A stretch of 9,173 bases of DNA, taken from NCBI GenBank assembly GCA_029264075.1, contig JARICQ010000063.1:1-9173 (forward strand). Reading direction: 5' to 3'. The notes beneath the pieces were generated by a model, which searched no databases, was not told the DNA's origin, and saw nothing but the letters and a program-made list of their open reading frames with translations. Shown piece by piece: positions 1 through 7,490 of this stretch (position 1 is the first letter of the stretch; each line of letters begins with the position of its first letter). The DNA comes from Tissierellaceae bacterium (GTDB taxonomy: Bacteria; Bacillota; Clostridia; Tissierellales; Tissierellaceae). The position numbers and the translations under genes are program-made.

Positions 1-3000
1 TTTGTCAGCCTCAACATAGCTCGCCAGCTTAAGGCCCTCGGCATTCCTGTTGATCTTGGAACTGTGGTAGGTGCCAGCCTAGGTCATGATATAGGTAAAT
101 ACGGGGTTTTGGAAGAGGATATGAATAGAGTTCCCTATCTTCATTACTACTATACTGAATATTGGTTTGAAAAATTCAAGCTTGAAGAGATAGGCCATAT
201 TGCTACCAATCACTCAACCTGGGACTTGGAACTTGAAGCTCTACCTTTAGAGTCGCTGATACTTATATATTCAGATTTTCGTGTGAAAAATAAGGTTGAA
301 AATAACAACTATAATATGCATATATATAGTTTAGATCAATCTTTTCATGTTATATTGGATAAATTAGATAATGTAGATGCTGTCAAAGAAAATAGATATA
401 TAAGAGTCTATAATAAATTAAAGGACTTTGAATCATATATGATATCTCTAGGTTTAGATACTAGTCTTTCTAGTAATTTAAAAGCTAAAACAAAAAAACA
501 TTTCGAACTGATGAATATGGATGAAGTCATAGAAAACATGAAATATATTTCAATCGATCACAATATTAATTTGATGGCAAAACTTACTGGAAATATTAGC
601 TTCAATAATGTTTTAGAAATGGCTCGTGGAGAAGAGGATTGGAGAAAGCTAAGACTCTATATAGAGATTTTCAAATCATATTCTACTTATTTAACACAGA
701 AACAAAAGATTACAACATTAAATCTTCTCTCTGATTTACTCTTGCATGCTGATGAAGATATTAGAAAAGAATCTTCTGAATTAATTGGAAGACTTATTTC
801 TTTATATGATGAGGAGTATAGAAAAGAGCTTCCATCCTCTATTTTAGAAGAAAAGCCCTCTATGTCATCAGAGGATTTATTCGATCACTTTTTAGATATG
901 TTGTTATTTCCGGATCACAAGATAGCCTATTCTGAAAGGGAATGGATCTACAATTTAAAAACTATGGTCAAGTCTTTGTTTGAAAATTCTAGTCATATAT
1001 GCCATTTGAGGTATTTTGACATATTAAATAAATACTATCTAGATTATATGAGCTTATCTCAACTGGGACAGTTCTATTTGTCCCAAACTGTTGACTATAT
1101 TCCCCTAGATAGTTTAGATGATGATAGACTCTTCAAGATTTATACCTATACCTTGGCACAACTAGAATCAGAAAATCTCCAAATTAAACTAAGTACTTTA
1201 GATATGATCTATGGTATGTTAGATGGAGATGAAAATGTAATATTTATAGCTTCTATCAGGAACTGGCTAAAATCAAATTTACATAGTTCAGACCTTGCTG
1301 CAAAAAATTATCTTAAGTATATAATTGGTAGAAAAATAGGTCTTTCAAAAGATGACCAGCTAATACTGGATCAAAACTATCATGAAAATGAAAAAGAAAT
1401 TTCTGACATATTCCTAGTTAATTTAAAGACTGCAACCCCTTGGATAGAAAAGAAGGTAAATATAGATATATTATACGATCAAGTATTGAAGAATCCTTCC
1501 TCTAAGGGTCTTCATACAGCTATGCATTTATGTAATATATTAAAGGTAAGCGCCATGGAAAATGTAAGAAACTATAGTGGCTCAACCCTCATCAATATAT
1601 TTCCATTCCTCTCTATGGGTGAGCGAAATGATGTTTGCCTAGAGCTCATTCGTGCTCTTGAAATGGAGACCTATCAATTTACAAAGTTTATACCTTCTTA
1701 TATAGGGCGCTTGATTTTATATCTTGCTCCAACTGAATTAAATGAATTTCTAGATGATTTTGAAGAAAAATTAAAGGTAGCTAATATCAAGATCAAATAC
1801 CTACTCTTAAATACAGTCGCCATTTGTGTAGAGAATTACGATTCTTATATAGATAGATTTGATGAGAGTGAGGAAATTCACAAGCAAAGATTAAATAGAC
1901 TTATGGGCCTTCTATCTATTTCTATGGCTTCCTATAATATTGACGTAAAAAATGAAGCGCTAAGAGTAGTCAGTTCTATTCTATTTAAATCCAAATTACT
2001 TGACTTAAAGGATAAGTTTGACTTGTTCCAAATAATTGGCAAGAAAATATTAACATTTCTAGACTATAATAAAGAAGATGAGTTCTTGTTTTATAACAAT
2101 GCATCTTCCTTAAACTATATATATGCTTTCCTATCAGATTATGAATTTAATTACGGATTCGATATTGAAAGCATCCCAGAAAAAATTGCCTTTTTCCCAG
2201 GTAGCTTTGATCCATTTTCATTGAGCCACAAGAATATCGCTACTGAAATAAGAGATTTGGGCTTTAAAGTATATTTGGCAGTAGATGAGTTTTCTTGGTC
2301 CAAGCGGACAGAACCCCATACTTTTAGAAGAAATATAATCAATATGAGCATTGCAAGTGAAAAGGATATCTATCTCTTCCCTCATGATATACCGATTAAT
2401 ATTGCCCATGCATCTGATCTTGAGACTTTAAAAAGTGTCTTTCCTAACAAGCAGGTATTCATGGTTGTTGGTTCAGACGTAGTAGTTAATGCATCAGCAT
2501 ATAAAGACAATACTCCTATTTTAAATCTAGCCCATGTAATTTTTGATAGAAAATCTAGTATTTCAAAAGATGATGATGAAGAACTTCTTGAAAAAAGGAT
2601 AAATAATATAAGATCCGAGGTAATTAGGCTTAGTCTTCCACCCCAGTATGAAGATATTAGCTCTAGTCAGATAAGAGATAGTATTGATACAAATAGGGAT
2701 ATATCTAAGCTCATAGATCCTCTTGCCCAGTCCTATATATATGATTATGGACTCTATCTAAGGGAAGCCCAATATAAATCAATTTCGAGTCCTAAAGATT
2801 TTAGGGTAGATGTATTTACTAGTATTGAAGATGATATTCTAAAGATCTTGAAAGCTAATTTCTCAGATATGGTAGATATAGCCTACCTCTTAAAGCTTAG
2901 AGATAAGAAAAACTATAAGTTATTGACTCTTAAAAATGAAATTACTGGTGATATTTTAGGCTTTGCAAGTTTTTATTGGATTAGACAAAATTCAATATAT

Positions 3001-4284
3001 AGGGAATTTGAAGATTCAAATATAAGCGAGTATATTAGAAACAATGTAAAGGGAAGAATCATATTGATATCAGGAATTTATGCTAGAGGAAATGATGAGG
3101 ATTTAATTGAAATACTCCTGAATGAAGTACTATCTTCTGCTATCACTAGAGACTATAATGTGGCTATTTATAATGACTCTCATTCAGATAAAAGAAATCC
3201 CCGTGTTGAAGAACAGCTACTCCTACAGGGATTTATAAACACAGAATTAAACTGCAAGGGTGCCCCCCTATATCTAGTAGATATGAATATGCCATGTACA
3301 CTGAATTTAGATCTTGTAAGTATGTTGAAGCCACCTTACAATGAAGATCCTGATATACTCAAACAAATTAGAAAATCTAGAAATAATTTAAAAAGAGTCT
3401 TGTCAAGTCTCTATCCTGGTGAACTACTTCTTACCTATGACAAAGATATGATCTATAGCAAATTAATCCAAAGTATTTGTGATTCAAACGGTGTAAGTAT
3501 TTATCAAGCTAAAAAAAGAGTTCTTGGTCCTAATATGTGTGTTCCTTTTGGATCAATTTTAAATAGTAGTATAATACCCAATACAGTTACTAAGACCATG
3601 CATACGGAAAAGATATTTGACTCAAATATAAAGAATTTTACTATAAAATCATTTCCATTTTATTTGTCTTTACAAGAACAAGCTAAAATTTTGAAGTCCT
3701 TTGACAGACCTGTAATACTGGTAGATGATCTCTTGCATAAGGGATATAGAATTAATGTAATCGAACCAATATTACGTAAGGCAGGTGTGAAAATTGAAAA
3801 GATAATAGTTGGTATACTTTCAGGCAGGGGTGAAGAGATTGGTATATCTAAGGGAATAGATCTTGATTCAGCATACTTTGTTCCAAATCTCAAACTTTGG
3901 TTCAATGAATCTAGTCAGTATCCATTTATTGGTGGAGATATGGTTGGAGATAATATCCTCAAAAGCAATTCTATTCCTAGTGTTAATATGATCTTACCCT
4001 ATATATCACCTTCTTTTATCAAGCAGGCTGATAAAAGATCTATATATGAGCTATCAGATGTATGTCTTCAAAATAGTAGAGATATCCTCAAAACTATAGA
4101 AGAAGTTTATCAGATTAAAAATGAAAAGAGTTTAAACTTGAAAAATTTGGGGGAAATATTCTATGCTCCTAGACATCCAGATACCAATGAAATGATTCTT
4201 GTAAATAAAAATGCTAAACCTTCAGATGCTATTGAATTGGATTTACAGTATCTAGAAAGATTGAAAAACATTATAATTCGTTGA
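1..4284 (+). CDS. Giant multidomain protein: HD phosphohydrolase, HEAT-like helices, NadD/cytidylyltransferase-like, GNAT-like and phosphoribosyltransferase-like domains (5' partial)
   Basis: The frame is open from base 1, so the N terminus lies outside the window; at least 1427 residues remain (codon 1 at base 1). Residues 1-110 are an HD domain: His29-Asp30, His71 and Asp92 fit the metal ligands, while the first ligand His would lie just upstream. The GTG at 64 falls inside this domain and is not a credible start. Residues about 145-720 are helical, with the clearest HEAT-like stretch at 231-270. Residues 729-925 resemble NadD-type nucleotidyltransferases: GSFDPFSLSH (bases 2200-2229), GSD (2470-2478) and ISSSQIR (2656-2676). 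Residues 935-1100 look like a degenerate GNAT fold. Residues about 1190-1330 look like a phosphoribosyltransferase, with VDDLLHKGYR at 3721-3750. No signal peptide or membrane segment is seen, so it is probably cytosolic. Inference: it acts on a nucleotide or nucleotide cofactor. The overall function is unknown; the HD and nucleotidyltransferase calls are the firmest. Confidence 0.5.
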   Translation, partial: FVSLNIARQLKALGIPVDLGTVVGASLGHDIGKYGVLEEDMNRVPYLHYYYTEYWFEKFKLEEIGHIATNHSTWDLELEALPLESLILIYSDFRVKNKVENNNYNMHIYSLDQSFHVILDKLDNVDAVKENRYIRVYNKLKDFESYMISLGLDTSLSSNLKAKTKKHFELMNMDEVIENMKYISIDHNINLMAKLTGNISFNNVLEMARGEEDWRKLRLYIEIFKSYSTYLTQKQKITTLNLLSDLLLHADEDIRKESSELIGRLISLYDEEYRKELPSSILEEKPSMSSEDLFDHFLDMLLFPDHKIAYSEREWIYNLKTMVKSLFENSSHICHLRYFDILNKYYLDYMSLSQLGQFYLSQTVDYIPLDSLDDDRLFKIYTYTLAQLESENLQIKLSTLDMIYGMLDGDENVIFIASIRNWLKSNLHSSDLAAKNYLKYIIGRKIGLSKDDQLILDQNYHENEKEISDIFLVNLKTATPWIEKKVNIDILYDQVLKNPSSKGLHTAMHLCNILKVSAMENVRNYSGSTLINIFPFLSMGERNDVCLELIRALEMETYQFTKFIPSYIGRLILYLAPTELNEFLDDFEEKLKVANIKIKYLLLNTVAICVENYDSYIDRFDESEEIHKQRLNRLMGLLSISMASYNIDVKNEALRVVSSILFKSKLLDLKDKFDLFQIIGKKILTFLDYNKEDEFLFYNNASSLNYIYAFLSDYEFNYGFDIESIPEKIAFFPGSFDPFSLSHKNIATEIRDLGFKVYLAVDEFSWSKRTEPHTFRRNIINMSIASEKDIYLFPHDIPINIAHASDLETLKSVFPNKQVFMVVGSDVVVNASAYKDNTPILNLAHVIFDRKSSISKDDDEELLEKRINNIRSEVIRLSLPPQYEDISSSQIRDSIDTNRDISKLIDPLAQSYIYDYGLYLREAQYKSISSPKDFRVDVFTSIEDDILKILKANFSDMVDIAYLLKLRDKKNYKLLTLKNEITGDILGFASFYWIRQNSIYREFEDSNISEYIRNNVKGRIILISGIYARGNDEDLIEILLNEVLSSAITRDYNVAIYNDSHSDKRNPRVEEQLLLQGFINTELNCKGAPLYLVDMNMPCTLNLDLVSMLKPPYNEDPDILKQIRKSRNNLKRVLSSLYPGELLLTYDKDMIYSKLIQSICDSNGVSIYQAKKRVLGPNMCVPFGSILNSSIIPNTVTKTMHTEKIFDSNIKNFTIKSFPFYLSLQEQAKILKSFDRPVILVDDLLHKGYRINVIEPILRKAGVKIEKIIVGILSGRGEEIGISKGIDLDSAYFVPNLKLWFNESSQYPFIGGDMVGDNILKSNSIPSVNMILPYISPSFIKQADKRSIYELSDVCLQNSRDILKTIEEVYQIKNEKSLNLKNLGEIFYAPRHPDTNEMILVNKNAKPSDAIELDLQYLERLKNIIIR

Positions 4285-4285
4285 T

Positions 4286-4291
4286 AAGGAG
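4286..4291 (+). promoter_or_regulatory. Strong ribosome binding site for the dehydrogenase-like gene
   Basis: AAGGAG lies directly after the TGA stop of the upstream gene, with a nine-base AT-only spacer to the ATG at 4301. This near-perfect Shine-Dalgarno match fixes the start of the second gene. The 16-base gap leaves no room for a separate promoter, which supports cotranscription. Confidence 0.85.
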
Positions 4292-4300
4292 ATATATTAT

Positions 4301-5560
4301 ATGGAAAATATTTTTAATTATTATAAATTAGATGGGAAATATCTTTTTTCTCTCTTAGACTACAGTGATTTAGAAAAGATTAAGGAAGATGAGATTTCTA
4401 CTGTTGAAGAAAATATATATTTCTTGTGTAAAAGAAATCCACTTCACTCTAGAAGATTGTTTTCAATATCTTCTCCATCTCAACTTTTTTGGGATGGAGA
4501 GGGTCTAAATATATTAGATTTAGACCAAAGTCCTCTTCCTGATAATTTCCCAAGTTGGATATTAGATAAAATAAAGTCAAAAAAAGTTAGCTCCTTAAAT
4601 ACTATGTATCCAAAGTGGAAAACAGTTCTAAATAATAAAGAAAAAAAGCGATGGCGAGTTAATTTGTTAGCCTTGGGCGATGTAGGCAGTACCCTTCTCA
4701 TAGGGCTTAGATTACTTGGAGGAGGTTTGATAAATAGTATAGGCATATATGATAGAAGCGAGGAAAAACTTGGAAGATGGGACCATGAATTAAATCAAAT
4801 TACAGCTCCCTTTGCTAAAAGAGATTTTCCCAAGGTTGAAATCATATCTAAGGATGAATTGTTTGACTGTGACATGTTTGTTTTTTGTGCTTCCAAGGGT
4901 ATACCAGCAGTAGGCAGCGGGGTAAAGGATGTTAGGATGGCACAATTTGAGTCTAATTCTCTTATCATTGGTGAATATGCAAGGAAGGCAAGAGCAGATG
5001 ACTTTAAAGGGATTTTTGCTGTGGTATCTGATCCTGTTGATCTCCTATGCAAGGTTGCCTTCTTAAGGAGTAATGAAGACGAGGCTTGTGAAATGGACTT
5101 TAAAGGTCTTAGCTCTGATCAGATAATAGGCTATGGCTTGGGTGTGATGAATGCTAGGGCTCTTTTCTATGCTGATAGATCTACAGACTCAAAGGATTAT
5201 CTCACTGAAGGAAGGGTCTTTGGACCCCATGGGGAGGGTCTAATAGTTGCAAATAGCATAGAAAATTATGATGATAAAAGATCATCCATCCTTACAGAAA
5301 AAACGATTAAGGCTAATTTAAAGGTAAGAGAATTCGGTTACAAGCCCTTTATAGCACCTGCACTTTCATCTGGAGCCTTATCTATACTGGCAACTATTAA
5401 TGGAGACCAATTCTACGGGGCGACATATATGAATTCAGTATATATGGGCTCTTCCTGTAGACTTTTAGAATCTGGGATAGAAGTTGAACAATTTGACTTT
5501 CCCAAGGATTTAAAGAGAGAAATTCAAAAGACTTACAGCAAATTGGAAAATATTATATGA
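4301..5560 (+). CDS. Lactate/malate dehydrogenase-superfamily protein with N-terminal extension
   Basis: This 419-residue protein belongs to the NAD(P)-dependent LDH/MDH fold. Residues 1-115 form an extension that such enzymes usually lack. The Rossmann part begins near residue 119: GDVGS (126-130) is the dinucleotide loop, and Asp151, after the second strand, would contact the cofactor ribose. SDPVD (243-247) replaces the usual NPVD, NAR (284-286) matches the helix with the substrate-site Arg, and GPHG (308-311) keeps the catalytic His310. The stretch after strand four (residues 200-215) does not match the normal LDH or MDH substrate loop, so the substrate is probably not plain lactate or malate. 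It sits 16 bases after the multidomain gene and overlaps the next gene by four bases, so it should work with both. The fold assignment is good; the substrate is unknown. Confidence 0.8.
   Translation: MENIFNYYKLDGKYLFSLLDYSDLEKIKEDEISTVEENIYFLCKRNPLHSRRLFSISSPSQLFWDGEGLNILDLDQSPLPDNFPSWILDKIKSKKVSSLNTMYPKWKTVLNNKEKKRWRVNLLALGDVGSTLLIGLRLLGGGLINSIGIYDRSEEKLGRWDHELNQITAPFAKRDFPKVEIISKDELFDCDMFVFCASKGIPAVGSGVKDVRMAQFESNSLIIGEYARKARADDFKGIFAVVSDPVDLLCKVAFLRSNEDEACEMDFKGLSSDQIIGYGLGVMNARALFYADRSTDSKDYLTEGRVFGPHGEGLIVANSIENYDDKRSSILTEKTIKANLKVREFGYKPFIAPALSSGALSILATINGDQFYGATYMNSVYMGSSCRLLESGIEVEQFDFPKDLKREIQKTYSKLENII
5557..5560 (+). other. ATGA stop/start overlap (translational coupling)
   Basis: The ATG of the flavodoxin-fold gene overlaps the TGA stop of the dehydrogenase-like gene in the four bases ATGA. 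Upstream there is only a weak GGA-type ribosome site (TTGGAAAA at about 5543-5550). Translation of the third gene therefore probably depends on ribosomes finishing the second, which would keep the two products in step. Confidence 0.85.
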
Positions 5561-6606
5561 AGGATTTAGTTCTAATAGTTCCAGAAAAGCCTAGCTCTTT
5601 ATTGGAGAAGATGATAGATAAGGTAATCGGAAGCCGTGAGTATTATCTTGTCAAAGATGTAGATAATTTGAAGGATCTAAGGAATAAAAAAATCTTATTT
5701 GCCGTTGAATTAAATGAAATCGGGGTCTCCAATACTATGAATGATATATTTGAAAATCTATATGATAGGGGAGATAAGAGCCTCTTAAATTCAGAAGGAG
5801 CTCTGCTGGTCAAAAGTAAGGGCAACTTGTTTTCTAAGACCTTTTCTCAATCTCTTGTATTTCTAGCAAACAACTTAGGATGCAGTTTTGTGGGTAGACC
5901 TCTTGTTGAAGTTACTAAAGATTTAGATAATCTCCTTGCTATGAAAAATATATATAAGCTGCCGCTGGAAGATATATCTATGCTCCAGTGTGAAAATCTA
6001 AGGGATAGGTTTTTTAAGGAAAAGGATAGAGAAAAAAGGGATCCTAAAAAGCTCTTAGTCCTTCACTCAAGCAAGAAAGATATTTCAAACACACTTACCC
6101 TTTGGCACATGGTAAAAAATCATCTTAAAGAAATTGAAATTGAGGAAATAAATCTAGGTGATGGGGATATAGAAGATTGTAAGGGGTGCACTTATAAAAC
6201 TTGTAAGCACTTTGGATCACAGGGAAAATGTTTTTATGGAGGCTTGGTAGTTAGCCAAGTTTATCCAGCAATTCTAAACTGCGATTCTCTAATGCTGATC
6301 TCTCCCAATTACAATGACATGGTTACGGCAAATTTAGTTGCATCTATAAATAGACTTACTGCTCTTTTTAGGAAAACTAAGTTCTATGACAAGCAATTAT
6401 TTTCTATTATTGTATCTGGATACTCTGGAAGTGATGGGATTGCCAAGCAACTTATCTCTAGCTTAAATATGAACAAAACCTTTGGATTACCTCCTTATTT
6501 TGCCCTTATGGAAACTGCCAATGATAGAGATGCTATACTAGATGTAAAGAATATTGAAAATAAGGCCAAAGCCTTCGCAGAAAACATCATGCACGGTTTA
6601 TATTAA
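5557..6606 (+). CDS. NAD(P)H-dependent FMN reductase-like / iron-sulfur flavoprotein-like protein with two flavodoxin-type domains
   Basis: This 349-residue protein has two related halves. Residues 165-349 fit the NADPH-dependent FMN reductase / iron-sulfur flavoprotein family. The first strand is KKLLVLHSS (164-172). It is followed by the cysteines Cys208, Cys211, Cys216 and Cys225 (spacing C-x2-C-x4-C-x8-C) and by SPNYNDM (249-255), which matches the family's SPVYxxxx flavin-site segment. Residues 1-150 look like a second, degenerate flavodoxin-type domain: KKILFAVEL (44-52), a segment like the flavin loop near 79-95, and a GCSFVGRPL stretch at 108-116. The cysteines could bind an Fe-S cluster or be redox thiols; the sequence cannot decide which. 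It is the last gene of the operon, coupled to the dehydrogenase-like gene, and suits electron transfer or reductase work for that pair. Its substrate is unknown. Confidence 0.78.
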   Translation: MKDLVLIVPEKPSSLLEKMIDKVIGSREYYLVKDVDNLKDLRNKKILFAVELNEIGVSNTMNDIFENLYDRGDKSLLNSEGALLVKSKGNLFSKTFSQSLVFLANNLGCSFVGRPLVEVTKDLDNLLAMKNIYKLPLEDISMLQCENLRDRFFKEKDREKRDPKKLLVLHSSKKDISNTLTLWHMVKNHLKEIEIEEINLGDGDIEDCKGCTYKTCKHFGSQGKCFYGGLVVSQVYPAILNCDSLMLISPNYNDMVTANLVASINRLTALFRKTKFYDKQLFSIIVSGYSGSDGIAKQLISSLNMNKTFGLPPYFALMETANDRDAILDVKNIENKAKAFAENIMHGLY

Positions 6607-6643
6607 ATAAAGCTGCTAGTTTATTAGACTGGCAGCTTTATTT
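6605..6643. terminator. Bidirectional intrinsic terminator between convergent operons
   Basis: A hairpin with 16-bp arms (6605-6620 and 6628-6643) encloses a seven-base loop, TTATTAG. The arms pair completely apart from one wobble-type position in the middle. The left arm starts AAATAAAG and the right arm ends CTTTATTT, so transcripts from either side leave the stem through a U-rich stretch. The U tract is interrupted, so efficiency may be moderate. It begins within the stop codon of the flavodoxin-fold gene and lies about 30 bases beyond the proC stop, so it can end both transcription units. Confidence 0.8.
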
Positions 6644-6674
6644 AGACTATTTATTTTAAAATAACCCTATATAC

Positions 6675-7469
6675 CTACATTTTTTTAGACTTATCTGCAC
6701 AAGCTATCATAGATTTTATGACTGCATTTCTAAATCCTTCTTCTTCTAAAACTTGCACTGCTTCTATTGTAGTCCCCCCAGGAGAACAAACCATATCCTT
6801 TAATTCAGCTGGATGCATGCCTGTCTCTAGGACCATCTTGGCGCTGCCCATGACTGCCTGGGCTGCAAATGTGTATGCTTCCTTGCGTCCCATTCCTAAA
6901 AGAACAGCTGCATCTGCCATAGCTTCTATAAAAATAAACACATATGCTGGTGAAGAACCACTAACAGCAACTACTGCATCCATCATATACTCTGGCACAT
7001 ATTCAGCCCTCCCAAAGCCACTAAGTATTTCTTTTATCTTTTCTTTTTCATCTGAATCTAGAAGGGAGTTGGCACAAAGTGCGGTCATTCCTTCTCCTAC
7101 CATTGCTGGGGTATTTGGCATGGTCCTTACAATTTTAACATCTTTTCCAAAGGTTTTTTCTAGTTTTTCCAGATCCTGTCCTGGTGCTATAGTTATTATA
7201 ATTGTACTTTCTTTTATTACAGGTGATATCTCTTCTATTACTGACTTGTAAAACTGGGGCTTAACTGCCAGCACTACAACCTCAGCCTTAGATGCTACTT
7301 CCTTATTGTCTGAACTTATATTGATTCTAAGTTTCTCCTTTGCATCATCTAGAGAAGGTTGAAATGCATCCGAAGATATAATCTCCTTTGGAGAAATCAA
7401 TCCCCTATCTATTATCCCACCAATCATTGCTTTTGCCATATTTCCGCAGCCTATAAAACCTAGCTTCAT
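6675..7469 (-). CDS. proC: Pyrroline-5-carboxylate reductase
   Basis: ProC reduces 1-pyrroline-5-carboxylate to L-proline with NAD(P)H in the cytosol. Starting from the preferred ATG it has 264 residues, a normal family length. It opens with MKLGFIGCGNMAKAMIGG, the Rossmann glycine loop with the family's GNMA. RTMPNTP follows in the middle. The C-terminal dimer and active-site part has the SGSSPAYVF segment and the PAELKDMVCSPGGTT signature. An in-frame ATG nine bases upstream (at 7478) would add MIQ, but the Shine-Dalgarno AGAAGGG abuts that codon with no spacer and lies nine bases from the ATG at 7469, so the latter is preferred. The gene follows hypD closely on the same strand. That context points to a catabolic role, turning the HypD product into proline, rather than only glutamate-based proline synthesis. 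It looks intact. Confidence 0.96.
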   Translation of the reverse strand: MKLGFIGCGNMAKAMIGGIIDRGLISPKEIISSDAFQPSLDDAKEKLRINISSDNKEVASKAEVVVLAVKPQFYKSVIEEISPVIKESTIIITIAPGQDLEKLEKTFGKDVKIVRTMPNTPAMVGEGMTALCANSLLDSDEKEKIKEILSGFGRAEYVPEYMMDAVVAVSGSSPAYVFIFIEAMADAAVLLGMGRKEAYTFAAQAVMGSAKMVLETGMHPAELKDMVCSPGGTTIEAVQVLEEEGFRNAVIKSMIACADKSKKM

Positions 7470-7478
7470 CTGGATCAT

Positions 7479-7485
7479 CCCTTCT
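7479..7485 (-). promoter_or_regulatory. Ribosome binding site that decides the proC start
   Basis: Reading on the minus strand, AGAAGGG lies in the short gap between the hypD stop and proC. It touches the first ATG (7478) but has a nine-base spacer to the second in-frame ATG (7469). Normal spacing favours the second ATG. Confidence 0.7.
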
Positions 7486-7490
7486 GTTTT

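Noticed and set aside
2151..2409. Small minus-strand open frames inside the nucleotidyltransferase region
   Set aside because: They are antisense to conserved NadD-type motifs and have no ribosome binding site or recognisable product.
3660..3905. 81-codon minus-strand open frame
   Set aside because: Antisense to the phosphoribosyltransferase-like domain, with no family resemblance.
64..4284. GTG at 64 as the true start of the multidomain gene
   Set aside because: The frame is open upstream to base 1 and the 21 codons before it (FVSLNIARQL and onward) continue the first helices of the HD domain; no ribosome binding site precedes it.
4480..5052. Two minus-strand open frames inside the LDH/MDH-like gene
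   Set aside because: Antisense shadows of the Rossmann domain; no ribosome binding sites and no recognisable product.
5643..5825. 60-codon minus-strand open frame
   Set aside because: Antisense shadow of the flavodoxin-fold gene, with no start signals.
6718..7251. A 177-codon open frame on the plus strand
   Set aside because: It lies wholly antisense inside proC, whose family motifs are unmistakable; the plus-strand product is low-complexity Ser/Ile/Ala-rich and resembles no family.
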